The translations under genes and the position numbers were made by a program. A stretch of DNA of 64,000 bases from Klebsiella sp. BIGb0138 (GTDB taxonomy: Bacteria; Pseudomonadota; Gammaproteobacteria; Enterobacterales; Enterobacteriaceae): positions 372,001 through 436,000 of the forward strand of contig NZ_SMCV01000001.1 of the NCBI RefSeq assembly GCF_004342285.1, given 5' to 3'. Positions 43,662-61,973 of the stretch are shown here, piece by piece. The notes beneath the pieces are model-generated. The model searched no databases. It saw nothing but the letters and a program-made list of their open reading frames with translations, and was not told the DNA's origin. Position 1 is the stretch's first letter; the number at the start of each line of letters is the position of its first letter.

Positions 43662-44486
43662 TTACTCCATCGGCATCACCAGCGGATCGGGGTACTGATA
43701 CTCAAACCCCAGTTCGTAGCAGATACGGTTGCCATCGATAAGCTTACCCGTGCCGCCGGCGGGATTATCAGCAAACACCGGGGCGGGCAGGCCGAGTTCG
43801 CGGGCCATTTGCGGGTAGAAGACGCCGCGCGCCGGATGTTTGGGCGCACATATATTATAGATGTGTCCACCCTTCGGGGCCTGCAGCAGCAGTTCGATCG
43901 CCGCAATGACATCCTGCAGATGGACCAGATTCACGCCGTGCTGGCCGTCCGGCGCGGATTTCCCGGCAAAGAAGCGCCCCGGATGGCGGGATGGCCCCAC
44001 CAGCCCGGCCAGACGCAAAATATCCACCGAGGTCCCGGGGAGGTTATGCAGCCAGTCCTCCAGTTCTTTCAGTACCCTGCCGCTGGCGGTTTGCGGGTCG
44101 CGCGGCGAATTCTCTTTCAGCGTACCGCTGGCATTGCCGTAGACGGAGGTCGAACTGGTAAAAATGATCCGCGGTATATGATGGGCCAGAGCGGTATCGA
44201 CGAGCTCCTGCACCGCCTGCAGATAAAACTCTTCCCCCGGCCCGGTGCGGCGGGCCGGCAGCGTGATCACCAGCGCATCGACGTTCATTAACGCATCCAG
44301 ATCTTCGGTATCACAAACCAGCTGCGGCTCCAGGCGTAACGGATAGCTTTCGATACCGCACATCCGCGCCGCCTCCACGCCATCCTCGGTGGTTTTACTG
44401 CCGGTAACCTGCCATCCGCGTGCGCTTAATGACAGGGCAAGTGGCATCCCCAGCCATCCTAAACCGACAATTGCGACCTTTTTCAT
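43662..44486 (-). CDS. yeeZ: YeeZ, extended short-chain dehydrogenase-like protein
   Basis: NAD(P)-binding epimerase-like protein of 274 residues, the same length as E. coli YeeZ. The Rossmann motif is VAIVGLGWLGMPLAL, followed by FTSSTSVYGNASG and LRLAGLVGPSRHPGRFF. The frame opens 19 codons earlier, but AGGAG before ATG 44486 and homology at MKKVAIVG set the start. No substrate is known. It lies immediately upstream of the divergent his operon. Confidence 0.9.
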   Translation of the reverse strand: MKKVAIVGLGWLGMPLALSLSARGWQVTGSKTTEDGVEAARMCGIESYPLRLEPQLVCDTEDLDALMNVDALVITLPARRTGPGEEFYLQAVQELVDTALAHHIPRIIFTSSTSVYGNASGTLKENSPRDPQTASGRVLKELEDWLHNLPGTSVDILRLAGLVGPSRHPGRFFAGKSAPDGQHGVNLVHLQDVIAAIELLLQAPKGGHIYNICAPKHPARGVFYPQMARELGLPAPVFADNPAGGTGKLIDGNRICYELGFEYQYPDPLVMPME

Positions 44487-44594
44487 ACCCTGGCTCCTGA
44501 CTCTTTCGCTGTGCTGACTTAAGGCTACGCCAGCCGGCGGCAACTGACAATTTCTTCAGTGAATATGAAATGAATTAATGATAGTAAAAAGCCC

Positions 44595-44624
44595 TTGCTT
44601 TCTGCGCTTGAAGTGGTTTAGGTT
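44595..44624 (+). promoter_or_regulatory. his operon promoter
   Basis: TTGCTT at 44595-44600 and TAGGTT at 44619-44624 with an 18 bp spacer, essentially identical to the well-studied enteric primary his promoter, including the GAAGTGGTTTAGGTTAAAAG context. Confidence 0.85.
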
Positions 44625-44662
44625 AAAAGGCATCAAATGCATAGTCATTCAAAGAGAATTTT

Positions 44663-44713
44663 ATGAACCGCGTTCAATTTAAACACCACCATCATCACCA
44701 TCATCCTGACTAG
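44663..44713 (+). CDS. hisL: His operon leader peptide
   Basis: Sixteen-codon peptide MNRVQFK followed by seven consecutive histidines, then Pro-Asp and stop. Ribosome stalling on the His codons when charged tRNA-His is scarce prevents formation of the downstream terminator. Differs from the E. coli leader by Asn instead of Thr at position 2. Confidence 0.97.
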   Translation: MNRVQFKHHHHHHHPD

Positions 44714-44775
44714 TCTTTCAGGCGATGTGTGCTGGAAGACGTTTAGATCTTCCAGAGGTGCATGAGCGCGAATAG

Positions 44776-44811
44776 AGCCCCCGGAAGATTTACTTCCGGG
44801 GGCTTTTTTTT
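44776..44811 (+). terminator. His attenuator terminator
   Basis: Strong hairpin with stem AGCCCCCGGAAG / CTTCCGGGGGCT, loop ATTTA and eight T residues, 63 bp after the leader peptide. It is the attenuation switch for hisG onward. Confidence 0.95.
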
Positions 44812-44857
44812 GAACCAAATTCGGCCAGATTCAGACAGGAATTAAGAGGAAATAAGA

Positions 44858-45757
44858 ATGTTAGACAACAGCCGTTTACGCATAGCTATTCAGAAATCAG
44901 GGCGTTTAAGCGAAGATTCACGCGAATTACTCAGCCGCTGCGGCATCAAAGTGAATTTGCACACCCAGCGCCTGATTGCGCTGGCGGAAAATATGCCGAT
45001 CGATATTCTGCGCGTGCGTGATGACGATATCCCGGGGCTGATTATGGACGGCGTGGTGGATCTCGGCATCATCGGCGAGAACGTGCTGGAAGAAGAGCTG
45101 CTGAGCCGCCGCGCTCAGGGCGAAGACCCGCGCTACTTCACCCTGCGTCGCCTGGATTTTGGCGGCTGCCGCCTGTCGCTGGCGACTCCGGCGGATGAAC
45201 GCTGGGACGGCCCGGCGGCGCTGGATGGCAAACGCATTGCCACCTCCTACCCGCACCTGCTCAAGCGCTACCTCGACCAGAAAGGCATCTCCTTTAAATC
45301 CTGTCTGCTGAACGGTTCAGTTGAAGTCGCCCCGCGCGCCGGCCTCGCCGACGCGATTTGCGACCTGGTATCAACCGGCGCCACCCTTGAAGCCAACGGC
45401 CTGCGCGAAGTGGAAGTGATGTTCCGTTCCAAAGCCTGTCTGATCCAGCGCGACGGCGAGATGGCCGATGGCAAACAGCAGCTGATCGACCGCCTGCTGA
45501 CGCGTATCCAGGGGGTGATTCAGGCGCGCGAATCCAAATACATCATGATGCACGCGCCGACCGAGCGCCTGGAAGAAGTAGTGGCCCTGCTGCCTGGCGC
45601 CGAGCGCCCGACCATTCTGCCGCTGGCGGGGGATAAACAGCGCGTCGCGATGCACATGGTCAGCAGCGAAACCCTGTTCTGGGAAACCATGGAAAAACTG
45701 AAAGCGCTGGGCGCCAGCTCGATTCTGGTGCTGCCGATCGAGAAGATGATGGAGTAA
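44858..45757 (+). CDS. hisG: ATP phosphoribosyltransferase
   Basis: First enzyme of histidine synthesis, long form (299 residues), joins ATP and PRPP and is feedback-inhibited by histidine through its C-terminal ACT-like domain. Starts [18 protein letters not shown]; the phosphate-binding region is [15 protein letters not shown]. Confidence 0.97.
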   Translation: MLDNSRLRIAIQKSGRLSEDSRELLSRCGIKVNLHTQRLIALAENMPIDILRVRDDDIPGLIMDGVVDLGIIGENVLEEELLSRRAQGEDPRYFTLRRLDFGGCRLSLATPADERWDGPAALDGKRIATSYPHLLKRYLDQKGISFKSCLLNGSVEVAPRAGLADAICDLVSTGATLEANGLREVEVMFRSKACLIQRDGEMADGKQQLIDRLLTRIQGVIQARESKYIMMHAPTERLEEVVALLPGAERPTILPLAGDKQRVAMHMVSSETLFWETMEKLKALGASSILVLPIEKMME

Positions 45758-45809
45758 GCCAACGCGCCCGGCGCAAGCCGGGAACCGGGTTAAACAGGGG
45801 GAAACGATC

Positions 45810-51314
<5,505 letters not shown>

Positions 51315-51321
<7 letters not shown>

Positions 51322-51914
51322 GTGAACAGCTGGACTGGGAAAAAACCGACGGCATGATGCCGGCTATCGTGCAACACGCCATCTCCGGCGAAGTGCTGAT
51401 GCTGGGCTACATGAATCAGGAGGCGCTGGCGAAGACCGAAGAGAGCGGTAAAGTGACTTTTTATTCGCGGACCAAACGGCGCCTGTGGACCAAAGGGGAA
51501 ACTTCCGGCAATTTTCTCAACGTGGTGAGCATTACCCCGGATTGCGATAACGACACCCTGCTGCTGCTGGTGAACCCGATTGGCCCCACCTGCCATAAAG
51601 GCACGTCCAGCTGCTTCGGCGAGACAGGACATCAGTGGTTATTCCTGTATCAGCTGGAACAGCTGCTGGCCGAACGTAAACATGCCGATCCGGAAAGCTC
51701 GTATACGGCGAAGCTGTACGCCAGCGGTACCAAGCGTATTGCGCAAAAGGTCGGGGAAGAAGGCGTGGAAACCGCGCTGGCCGCGACGGTGCATGACCAG
51801 TTCGAACTGAAGAACGAAGCCTCGGACCTGATGTATCACCTGATGGTGCTGCTGCAGGACCAGGGGCTGTCGCTGGAAGATATCATTGCCAACTTAAAAA
51901 GCCGCCATCAGTAA
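51315..51914 (+). CDS. hisI: Bifunctional phosphoribosyl-AMP cyclohydrolase / phosphoribosyl-ATP pyrophosphatase
   Basis: HisIE fusion of 199 residues performing steps 2 and 3 of histidine synthesis. The cyclohydrolase part has [12 protein letters not shown] and the zinc cysteine region [13 protein letters not shown]. The pyrophosphohydrolase part has [13 protein letters not shown] and [16 protein letters not shown] few residues shorter at the N-terminus than the E. coli protein. Confidence 0.97.
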
Positions 51915-51934
51915 GAACGGCAGATTTAAGGCAT

Positions 51935-51993
51935 AAAAAAGGCCGGGGTTGAACCATCCTTACTCAGGATCCCGTTCAACTCCCGGCCTTTTG
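51935..51993. terminator. Bidirectional terminator between his and O-antigen operons
   Basis: Long hairpin: AAAAGGCCGGG plus GTTGAAC pairs with GTTCAAC plus CCCGGCCTTTT. Symmetric A and T runs serve both convergent operons. Confidence 0.88.
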
Positions 51994-52023
51994 CTATACG
52001 CCCCCTGGGGTCGCCGCTGACAA

Positions 52024-55000
52024 CTAGCGGTTGCGTTTAAACTCCGCCACCTTCTTCGCCAGCAGCTCTTCGCTGGCCTTAATTAGCGAGGTGTATTGCG
52101 AGTTTTCAAAGCCCCAGAGCGTGGACTGCTGCTCTTCCGCATATCCCACCAGGAATGGAACCGTGGTGATCACCACCAGATCTTGCGCAGATTCGACATA
52201 GCGGTCGATCGTATTGGTCTCCGCATCGATGTTAGTTTCATCCCACTGCGAAATCAGCGCCATCCCGCTGCGTGAGTAGATATTCATCACCATGCTGGTC
52301 ATTTTATCGATATAGACATATTCGATACCGTCGATCTCTCTGACGTCAATGATTCGGGTATCGTCATGCAGATGCGCGATGATACCGGCAAAAATATGCC
52401 ATTCGATCTCGGTCGTCTGCAGATGGTCGATAATCTTATTCAGCTTCTGGTCGTAATCAAGTGGGAAAATCACATCATCTTCACAGATAATGCCCATTTT
52501 CGCTTTACTGGCCAACATTGCGGAAAGCATATATTTATAGCTCATCCCGCAGCCAATCCAGCCGATGCGATAACGAATACCGTCAAAGAAGCGGAAGCCA
52601 TGCGAAGGGCTCTTAAAGAAGGCCTTCCTGCGCGCCGGCGTTTCCGACAGCGACAGACACAGACGTGGAATATCGTTTTCCTCGATATCATCGAAGCTAT
52701 AGCTGCTTTCGTACTGCGGGAACGTAAGCTTATCGATCGACAGTAAATAACGCTTCAGATAGACGTTATTTTTCTTATCCTCCGCTGTAAAGCGCGCAAT
52801 AGCCGCCCGCGTCTCGCGATAATGTTGCTCATCAGACAGCAGCGCCTGCAGCTTTGCCACCATCGCCTGGATATCGCCAACCGGGCAGAAATCAATCACG
52901 CCCTGCAGGTCCTGATGTTCTTCAATATCCGAACTGCTTTCACTGACGATCGGCGTACCTAACGACAACGTTTCATACAAACGCGTCGTCTCCAGCAGCG
53001 CATCCTCATAGTAATGGATATTAATGACCACCCGCGCATCCTTAACCATTTTGGTCAGGCGATCGCCAAATACTTCAGAAGCGACGGTTACGTTGAAATG
53101 TTTCTTCAACTCCTGCAGATAGGCTTTGCGCCGCTCGCAATTGGGATCGCCATAGAATAGAACGTCAGCGGCTTTATCACCCTTCTTCTCACTGAGGTCA
53201 TAGCCAATCTGCGAGAGATAAGCGGGATAATCTGCGTAACTGGAGATCGGCATATAGAATAGTTTCTGATAGGGGATCCCCTGTTGCAGCAGGTATTCAA
53301 TATTTTTCAGCGAGTAATCAAATATCGCCACCGCGTTATTCAAGCGAGCGAAATAGTCCTCGGTGAACCATCTGGAGTTGACCGACTGTTCCATCTGGAA
53401 CGCGATATAGTGCTTAGGTAGTTGCTTAAACATCTGCGGACAGACGACGATATGCAGCTGACCATTATCATGCTCTGCAACGTATGCGGTACTGACCTGC
53501 GCGGTGACACCGTTCTCCAGCAGACTTTTCTCGATCAAATGAGCAACGAATAAGGTGTGCTGCGTTGCGAGGATCCGCACGTCGCCGTTATCAAGAAACG
53601 TCGCTGCCGGCGCAGAATCTGTCGCCGCGCGGTTCATCACGCGTTTAAAACCGTCCGCGGCCCCTTTCCAGTTACCGGACATAATGAGCCGCAGCGCGGT
53701 TTTATATTTCGATTTTGACAGAAGACCACCCGAGAGCAGGAAGCGCGATAACGCCCCATTACCCGACGCCGCGTGGTGGCGGGTCATCGCCTTAATCGTT
53801 GCGAATTCGCCGCGGCAAATTCGGCCCGACATACGCACTGGCATGGTCAGTTTCCACGACAGACTATTACGCATGCGGTTGATTTCTTCCTGCTTCGTTT
53901 CGACGGCCGATATCAGTCCCGCTTTGGCGTGCGCCGCAATCTCGACCTTGTCCTGTAGTTGCGCGAGCGTGGCCGTCAGTTTCTCACGTTCGGACACCTC
54001 CGCGGCAAGCTGGTTTTTTAACAAATCGAGCTGTTTGTTATGTTCTTGCAGGGAGTTTTCTAAAATCTTTCTCATCGCTTTGTCTTGGGAAATAGCTTCA
54101 TTTATCAATGATGACAGGGTATGTGCAGCCTCGGATGGGCTACCCGGCATATCAGCTGAGTAAAATTCAAGATGCTTGCCGGCAATCTCTTGTTCTTCAG
54201 GATGGCGTAATCTGAAGTTGAGGTACTCCTGACTGAAAACCAGATCAAAAGGCACCAGGTAAGAGAAGAGATAAAACGCGGCCGCATTGACTCTGGCTGG
54301 GGCTTCAGCTAATTCATTGATAAAAGAGTAAGAGCAGTCACCTAAAACCGTGGTTTTCTTTCCGGTTAGCAGTGCCTCAAGACCGACGCTTGAGTTAATG
54401 GTGAACACTTCCTGGCACTTATTAATGAAGGCAAGGCTATTGGCTGAGTCATCAATCGTAAAGACGTCGTCCCTTAAGCGGAACAAACTTCCCGGATGCG
54501 CACGCACCAGAATGTCGTCTTTTTCATAAAGCTGGCGAACGTACGAAATCAGTGAAATGTTGGTAAAGCCGTGATTATAGGCAATCAGGTTGGAATCATC
54601 CTCAACCTGAAGCACCACGCCGGCCGCCGAAGGGGTAGTAGTTTCAGTGGACGGTAGAGCCTCAAGAAAATAACGGTGCAAATCGTCCAACGAGGCCTTT
54701 ATATCCAGTTCGGACTGGCATTTTTGATACCGCTCGCTGGCCTCGGTCCCCCCATTCACGCCGGAAAAGTCCAGATAGGCGGTATTACGATACATCGGCG
54801 CACGCAGCGGACCAATCTCGATGTGCATCACCTCTTTCCCCAGAGTCTTCGCGAGATGCTCCAGGGAAGGACAGTTGCAAATAGAGATAAAAGCATCGAC
54901 CTGGTCAACTAAGCCTCTTTTGCTCTCCAGCAAAACGCGCAGTTCTGTTTCCAGTTCAGGGATCCGCTCGGTCAGAAACGCCGTAAATGATGCGATCGGA

Positions 55001-55292
55001 TCGTGGTGGTGACGGGAAAGGAGCGTTTCATATAGGCCATTATCGAGATGCAGGTACTCATGACGCGCGATACTTTCATCCGTAGGTAACGCATATCCTA
55101 GCGACGCCATCGACGCCGGATCATATTCCCAACGCCCATGCTGAGCGTCATCATTTATGATGTCTAAATAACCCTCACCGGTAATAAACAAAATCTTGTC
55201 GGTTGCGCAGTGAAGATATTTATAAAACAGCCATAAATAAGGGGCTTTAAGCCCCCTGAACGGATAAGGAGGTAAAAATACAGCCAGCATCA

Positions 55293-55293
<1 letters not shown>
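52024..55293 (-). CDS. wbbB: WbbB-like trimodular O-antigen polymerase and chain terminator
   Basis: Protein of 1089 residues. Residues 1-400 resemble GT99 beta-Kdo transferase modules (ILVRAHPGSLFRL, TINSSVGLEALLTGKKTTVLG). Residues 405-490 are a coiled coil ending in SLSWKLTMPVR. Residues 560-860 form a GT-B-like domain (VLFYGDPNCERRKAYL, RLYETLSLGTPIVSES). Residues 870-1089 form a GT25-like domain with the metal motif CEDDV. The order matches Klebsiella O12 WbbB (GT99, coiled-coil ruler, GT102 rhamnosyl- and GT103 GlcNAc-transferase), in which one protein extends the Rha-GlcNAc chain and caps it with beta-Kdo. The ATG overlaps the wzt stop by one base. Confidence 0.82.
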
Positions 55294-57444
<2,151 letters not shown>

Positions 57445-57474
57445 TTTAAACTCGTAATAAAATTATCTGAAAAA

Positions 57475-58305
57475 TCAACTTAACTTCCGGGGGATTTCAA
57501 GCAGGGCTTTTTTGTTGTATACATGCCTCTTACGGTCAAAAAACCATCCCCATTTGTTAAAGTAGGAAATAGCAGAGCGAACATGATACCAAAGCAGCAG
57601 TTTGCTTTTATACGACCCTTTATTAAAAACGTGAATGATTGTCGTTTCCGGGCAATAATATATTTTGGTCAATGGCAATGCGCGGCGACATAAATCGACA
57701 TCTTCCAGATACATGAAGTAGCGCTCATCAAAACCATCCAGCTGTTGCAGCAGAGCATTCGTTAACAGCATAAAGCAGCCAGAGACCGAAGGTGGAGAGA
57801 AAACCTTATCGTACTCGGCATCCATCAGCTCATACTCAAGATCAAACTTCAGCGCGGTAGTCGGTAAAAAACGCCGTAAAAAAAGATTAACCGGTGTGGG
57901 TAATAAACGGCAACTGTATTGCCGATCGCCGTTTTTATAGAGAATTTTAGGTGAGACAAATGTAAACTGATTATCCCAGGCAAAGGATAATAACTTATCA
58001 AGCTCTCCCCGGGCGAAACTAATATCCGGGTTACAGATCAGAAAATAGCCGTCAAAATCTGCATTGGCCTTGATTGCCAGATTGTGACCAGCTCCAAATC
58101 CGCAATTGTAAGGCGATTTAATATAACTGACCTTTGGTTCATTCAGTTCTGTTACCCATTGACAACCACCATTATCAACTAAGACAACTTTTTCAACACC
58201 ATTCTCATGACATAATGAGATCAATGTATCCTTAATATCATCATAGGAATGATTAAATAATACAATAGAAGCGATTATCTTCGGCTTCATTGCTTCATAA
58301 GTCAT
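57475..58305 (-). CDS. GT2 rhamnosyltransferase, WbbL-like
   Basis: GT-A enzyme of 276 residues in the family of E. coli WbbL, which adds rhamnose to GlcNAc-PP-undecaprenol. Markers: VDNGGCQWV, NCGFGAGHNLAIK, the metal-binding region FLICNPDISF and the catalytic base region DERYFMYLEDVDLCRR. It probably supplies the adaptor rhamnose that primes the WbbB-like polymerase. Base composition is clearly richer in A+T than the his operon. ATG 58290 (MKPKIIAS) is an alternative start. Confidence 0.82.
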   Translation of the reverse strand: MTYEAMKPKIIASIVLFNHSYDDIKDTLISLCHENGVEKVVLVDNGGCQWVTELNEPKVSYIKSPYNCGFGAGHNLAIKANADFDGYFLICNPDISFARGELDKLLSFAWDNQFTFVSPKILYKNGDRQYSCRLLPTPVNLFLRRFLPTTALKFDLEYELMDAEYDKVFSPPSVSGCFMLLTNALLQQLDGFDERYFMYLEDVDLCRRALPLTKIYYCPETTIIHVFNKGSYKSKLLLWYHVRSAISYFNKWGWFFDRKRHVYNKKALLEIPRKLS

Positions 58306-58411
58306 TAATCTATTACCTTTAGAGTAAACATCGCTATGGCATTATTGTTATAATTTTTAATGAATAAAAGAGGATGTGTTAAGTGTATCAACTGTAAAAA
58401 ATGGCTTCCTG

Positions 58412-58966
58412 TCAGGCATAAACTTCAGCGGTTGCTAATGTATGCGCCTGCATATCTTTCTCTGACAATGAAAGCGCGCAGCCATTCAGATCGGGCCACT
58501 TAATATTAATCTGCGGGTCATCCCAGCGAATACTACGCTCAGACTGCGGGGCATAGTAATTGGTTGCCTTGTAGACAAACTGCACCGTGTCGCTCAGCGC
58601 GAGAAAACCATGGGCAAACCCTTCCGGGATCCACAGCTGACGCTTATTTTCCGCACTGAGTACGACGCCGACCCACTGACCAAAGGTCGGTGAGGAACGA
58701 CGGACATCCACCGCCACATCAAAGACTTCACCTTCCACGCAGCGCACCAGTTTGCCCTGTGCATGAGGGGCCAGCTGGTAGTGCAGGCCGCGTAAAACGC
58801 CCTTTTGCGACTGCGAATGGTTATCCTGCACAAACTCCACCTTGCGACCTACCGCCTCATCAAACACCTTGCTGCTGAAGCTTTCAAAGAAAAATCCGCG
58901 CGCATCGCCAAAGACTCGCGGCTCGCAGATTAAGACTTCCGGAATGTCAGTTTTAATAATATTCAT
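58412..58966 (-). CDS. rmlC: dTDP-4-dehydrorhamnose 3,5-epimerase
   Basis: Cupin epimerase of 184 residues, third step of dTDP-L-rhamnose synthesis. Conserved FVQDNHSQSQKGVLRGLHYQ with the active-site His, GKLVRCVEGEVFDVAVD, and PEGFAHGFLALSD. Fourth gene in the usual B-A-D-C order. Confidence 0.95.
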   Translation of the reverse strand: MNIIKTDIPEVLICEPRVFGDARGFFFESFSSKVFDEAVGRKVEFVQDNHSQSQKGVLRGLHYQLAPHAQGKLVRCVEGEVFDVAVDVRRSSPTFGQWVGVVLSAENKRQLWIPEGFAHGFLALSDTVQFVYKATNYYAPQSERSIRWDDPQINIKWPDLNGCALSLSEKDMQAHTLATAEVYA

Positions 58967-58980
58967 GCTGCTGTACTCAC

Positions 58981-59871
58981 CTACTTACCTGAAACTTCAA
59001 CAACCACCCGTTCAACGCCCTGACGCCAGTCCGGGATCGTCACGCCAAATACCCGCTGGAACTTTTCATTCGACAGACGCGAATTCAACGGGCGTTTCGC
59101 CGGCGTCGGCCAGGCCGTCGTCGGGATCCCGTTCACCTCCTTGATCGCCAGCTGAGCGCCGTTGGCACGCGCGACATCAAAGACAAAACGGGCATAGTCA
59201 TACCAGCTGGTTTCCCCGCTGGCGACCAGGTGGTAGGTTCCGGCAACCGCTTTATTGCGCCACTCTTCACGGATGGCGATAGCGGTACAGTCTGCCAGCA
59301 GTTCAGCCCCGGTCGGCGCACCGTGCTGATCGTTAATAATCGACAGCGTCTCTTTTTCACCGGCCAGGCGCAGCATCGTTTTGGCAAAGTTTGCGCCGCG
59401 GGTGGCATAGACCCAGCTGGTACGGAAAATCAGATGGCGCGGATTGGCCTGCGCCAGCGCCAGTTCCCCGGCACGCTTTGTTTCGCCATAAACATTCAGC
59501 GGCCCGGTGGCTTCGTCCTCGAGGCGGTAATGATCCCCCTCGCCGTCGAAGACATAATCGGTGGAGTAATGCACCATCAGGGCACCCAGCTTCGCTGACT
59601 CTTCCGCCAGCACCGCCACGCCTTTGTCATTCAACAGATCGGACAGCTCGCGCTCGCTTTCCGCTTTATCCACCGCCGTATGGGCTGCCGCATTGACAAT
59701 CACATCCGGTTTAACCTGGCGGACGGTTTGCGCAATCCCGGCGAGATCCGTCAGATCGCCACACAGTTCCTTATCGAAATAGTCAACGGCGACCACTTCA
59801 CCCAGGGTGGAGAGCGAACGCTGCAGCTCCCAGCCAACCTGACCATTTTTCCCAATAAGTAAAATCTTCAT
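58981..59871 (-). CDS. rmlD: dTDP-4-dehydrorhamnose reductase
   Basis: Short-chain reductase of 296 residues, last step to dTDP-L-rhamnose. NADPH motif GKNGQVGWEL and catalytic YxxxK in YGETKRAGEL, with YSTDYVFDG upstream. The frame opens at 59916, but homology at MKILLIGKNGQ puts the start at 59871. Confidence 0.95.
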   Translation of the reverse strand: MKILLIGKNGQVGWELQRSLSTLGEVVAVDYFDKELCGDLTDLAGIAQTVRQVKPDVIVNAAAHTAVDKAESERELSDLLNDKGVAVLAEESAKLGALMVHYSTDYVFDGEGDHYRLEDEATGPLNVYGETKRAGELALAQANPRHLIFRTSWVYATRGANFAKTMLRLAGEKETLSIINDQHGAPTGAELLADCTAIAIREEWRNKAVAGTYHLVASGETSWYDYARFVFDVARANGAQLAIKEVNGIPTTAWPTPAKRPLNSRLSNEKFQRVFGVTIPDWRQGVERVVVEVSGK

Positions 59872-59915
59872 AAACGAATACTCTGTATTATTGTTACTTC
59901 GCACGCGGAGAGGCA

Positions 59916-60785
59916 TTAACGTTCGTTAATCAACATGTTCAGATAACGGCCATATTCCGTTTTCTTCAGTCGTTCGGCCTGGGCCGCAACCCCTTCAGCA
60001 GACAGCCATTTATTACGGAAGGCGATCTCTTCCAGGCAGGCCACTTTCATCCCCTGACGCTTCTCAATGGTGTGAATGAACTGCGAGGCCTCAATCAGGC
60101 TGTCATGGGTGCCGGTATCCAGCCAGGCAAAACCGCGGCCCAGCAGCTCAACCTGCAGATCGCCGCGTTCCAGATACATCTGGTTGAGGGTGGTAATTTC
60201 CAGCTCGCCACGTGCGGAAGGTTTCACCGTTTTCGCCATTGCTACAACGTCATTGTCATAGAAGTAGAGCCCGGTCACCGCCCAGTTAGATTTTGGCTTC
60301 AGCGGCTTCTCTTCAATCGATAGCGCGGTGAAGTTTTCGTCAAACTCGACCACGCCAAACCGTTCCGGATCGAGGACCTGATAGCCAAAGACGGTGGCCC
60401 CGGAGGTTTTACTCGCTGCCGTTTCCAGTTTCTTACCGAAGCTTTGCCCGAAGTAGATGTTATCGCCCAGCACTAATGCACAGGCATCATTCCCGATGAA
60501 CTCTTCACCGATGATAAAGGCCTGAGCCAGACCGTCCGGAGAAGGCTGAATAGCGTAAGAGAAATTGACGCCGAACTGGGAGCCATCCCCCAGCAGACGC
60601 TGGAAGGCCGGCATATCTTCCGGCGTGGTGATAATCAGGATGTCCCGGATACCGGCCAGCATCAGCACCGACACCGGATAGTAAATCATCGGTTTATCGT
60701 AAATCGGCAGCAGCTGTTTGGACACGCCCTGCGTAATCGGATACAGGCGGGTTCCGGAGCCCCCGGCGAGAACAATACCTTTCAT
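59916..60785 (-). CDS. rmlA: Glucose-1-phosphate thymidylyltransferase
   Basis: First enzyme of dTDP-rhamnose synthesis, 289 residues. The nucleotide-binding loop is [16 protein letters not shown], followed by [15 protein letters not shown] and VLGDNIYFG. Feedback-inhibited by dTDP-rhamnose in known homologues. Confidence 0.96.
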   Translation of the reverse strand: MKGIVLAGGSGTRLYPITQGVSKQLLPIYDKPMIYYPVSVLMLAGIRDILIITTPEDMPAFQRLLGDGSQFGVNFSYAIQPSPDGLAQAFIIGEEFIGNDACALVLGDNIYFGQSFGKKLETAASKTSGATVFGYQVLDPERFGVVEFDENFTALSIEEKPLKPKSNWAVTGLYFYDNDVVAMAKTVKPSARGELEITTLNQMYLERGDLQVELLGRGFAWLDTGTHDSLIEASQFIHTIEKRQGMKVACLEEIAFRNKWLSAEGVAAQAERLKKTEYGRYLNMLINER

Positions 60786-60797
60786 TCTGCGGTTCCT

Positions 60798-61862
60798 TTA
60801 GTTATTCAGACCCAGGCGTTCACCGGCATAGGAGCCGTCCAGCACGCGCTGCCACCACGTCGGGTTATCCAGATACCAGCGGACCGTTTTCTCAATCCCG
60901 CTTTCGAAAGTTTCCTGCGGTACCCAGCCGAGATCGCGCGCAATTTTTGCCGCATCAATCGCATAGCGCAGGTCATGGCCTGGACGGTCGGTCACGAAGG
61001 TGATCAGCTCAGCGAAATGGCTGATGTTGCCCGGCTTCTTCTCAACAACCTTATCGAGAATGGCGCAAATGGTTTTCACCACATCGATATTTTTACGTTC
61101 GTTATGACCACCGATGTTGTAGGTTTCACCGTTTTGACCTTCGGTGGCCACTTTGTACAGCGCCCGGGCGTGATCTTCCACGTACAGCCAGTCACGAATT
61201 TGCTGGCCGTTGCCATAAACCGGCAGCGGTTTGCCCGCCAGCGCGTTAAGGATGGTCAACGGGATCAGTTTTTCCGGGAAATGATAGGGACCGTAGTTGT
61301 TCGAACAGTTGGTCACCACCACCGGCAGACCGTAGGTGCGGTTCCAGGCACGCACCAGATGGTCACTCCCGGCTTTAGAGGCGGAGTAAGGACTGCTCGG
61401 GGCGTATGGCGTCTCTTCGGTGAATAAGTCGTCAGTACCTTCCAGATCGCCATAGACTTCATCTGTTGAAATATGGTGGAAGCGGAAACTTTTTTTGCGC
61501 GCCTCATTCAGCGAGGCGTAGTACTGACGGGCAGCTTCCAGCAGCGTGAAGGTACCGATAAGGTTGGTCTGGATAAAGGCTGCCGGGCCGTCAATGGAAC
61601 GATCGACATGACTTTCTGCCGCCAGATGCATCACGATATCAGGCTGAAACTCACTGAACTGCTCTGCAATACCCTGGGCGTCGGTGATATCCGTACGCGA
61701 GAAAGAATAGCGTTCATTATCGGCTACTGAGGCCAGAGACTCGAGATTACCTGCATAGGTCAGGCAGTCCACAACGCGTACGTCATCCTGGGTATTCTCA
61801 ATAATATGACGAACAACGGCAGAACCAATAAACCCGGCGCCACCGGTGACAAGGATCTTCAT
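60798..61862 (-). CDS. rmlB: dTDP-glucose 4,6-dehydratase
   Basis: NAD-dependent dehydratase of 354 residues and first gene of the O-antigen operon. Motifs: [30 protein letters not shown], catalytic [10 protein letters not shown] and [12 protein letters not shown]. The ops/JUMPstart element lies 56 bp before the ATG. Confidence 0.96.
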   Translation of the reverse strand: MKILVTGGAGFIGSAVVRHIIENTQDDVRVVDCLTYAGNLESLASVADNERYSFSRTDITDAQGIAEQFSEFQPDIVMHLAAESHVDRSIDGPAAFIQTNLIGTFTLLEAARQYYASLNEARKKSFRFHHISTDEVYGDLEGTDDLFTEETPYAPSSPYSASKAGSDHLVRAWNRTYGLPVVVTNCSNNYGPYHFPEKLIPLTILNALAGKPLPVYGNGQQIRDWLYVEDHARALYKVATEGQNGETYNIGGHNERKNIDVVKTICAILDKVVEKKPGNISHFAELITFVTDRPGHDLRYAIDAAKIARDLGWVPQETFESGIEKTVRWYLDNPTWWQRVLDGSYAGERLGLNN

Positions 61863-61917
61863 ACTCTCTCTCGTTTTTCAATGAGTTAAATGCCACTCGG
61901 GCACATATCTTAAATTT

Positions 61918-61973
61918 CAAACACGCTACCGCCATTGGCTATCGCAACCAAAGCGCGTAACGCTACCAGACTG
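61918..61973 (-). promoter_or_regulatory. JUMPstart with ops element (RfaH recruitment)
   Basis: On the minus strand the leader reads CAGTCTGGTAGC, then ATAGCCAATGGCGGTAGCGTG, matching the JUMPstart pieces CTCTGGTAGC and AGCCA-GGGCGGTAGCGTG. The ops octamer GGCGGTAG is at 61926-61933. The spacing between the pieces is somewhat larger than in the 39-base consensus. It predicts RfaH-dependent antitermination over the 10 kb operon. Confidence 0.85.

Noticed and set aside
44663-44713. Run of seven histidine codons resembling an artificial His tag
   Set aside because: Position, promoter and attenuator show it is the natural his operon leader peptide.
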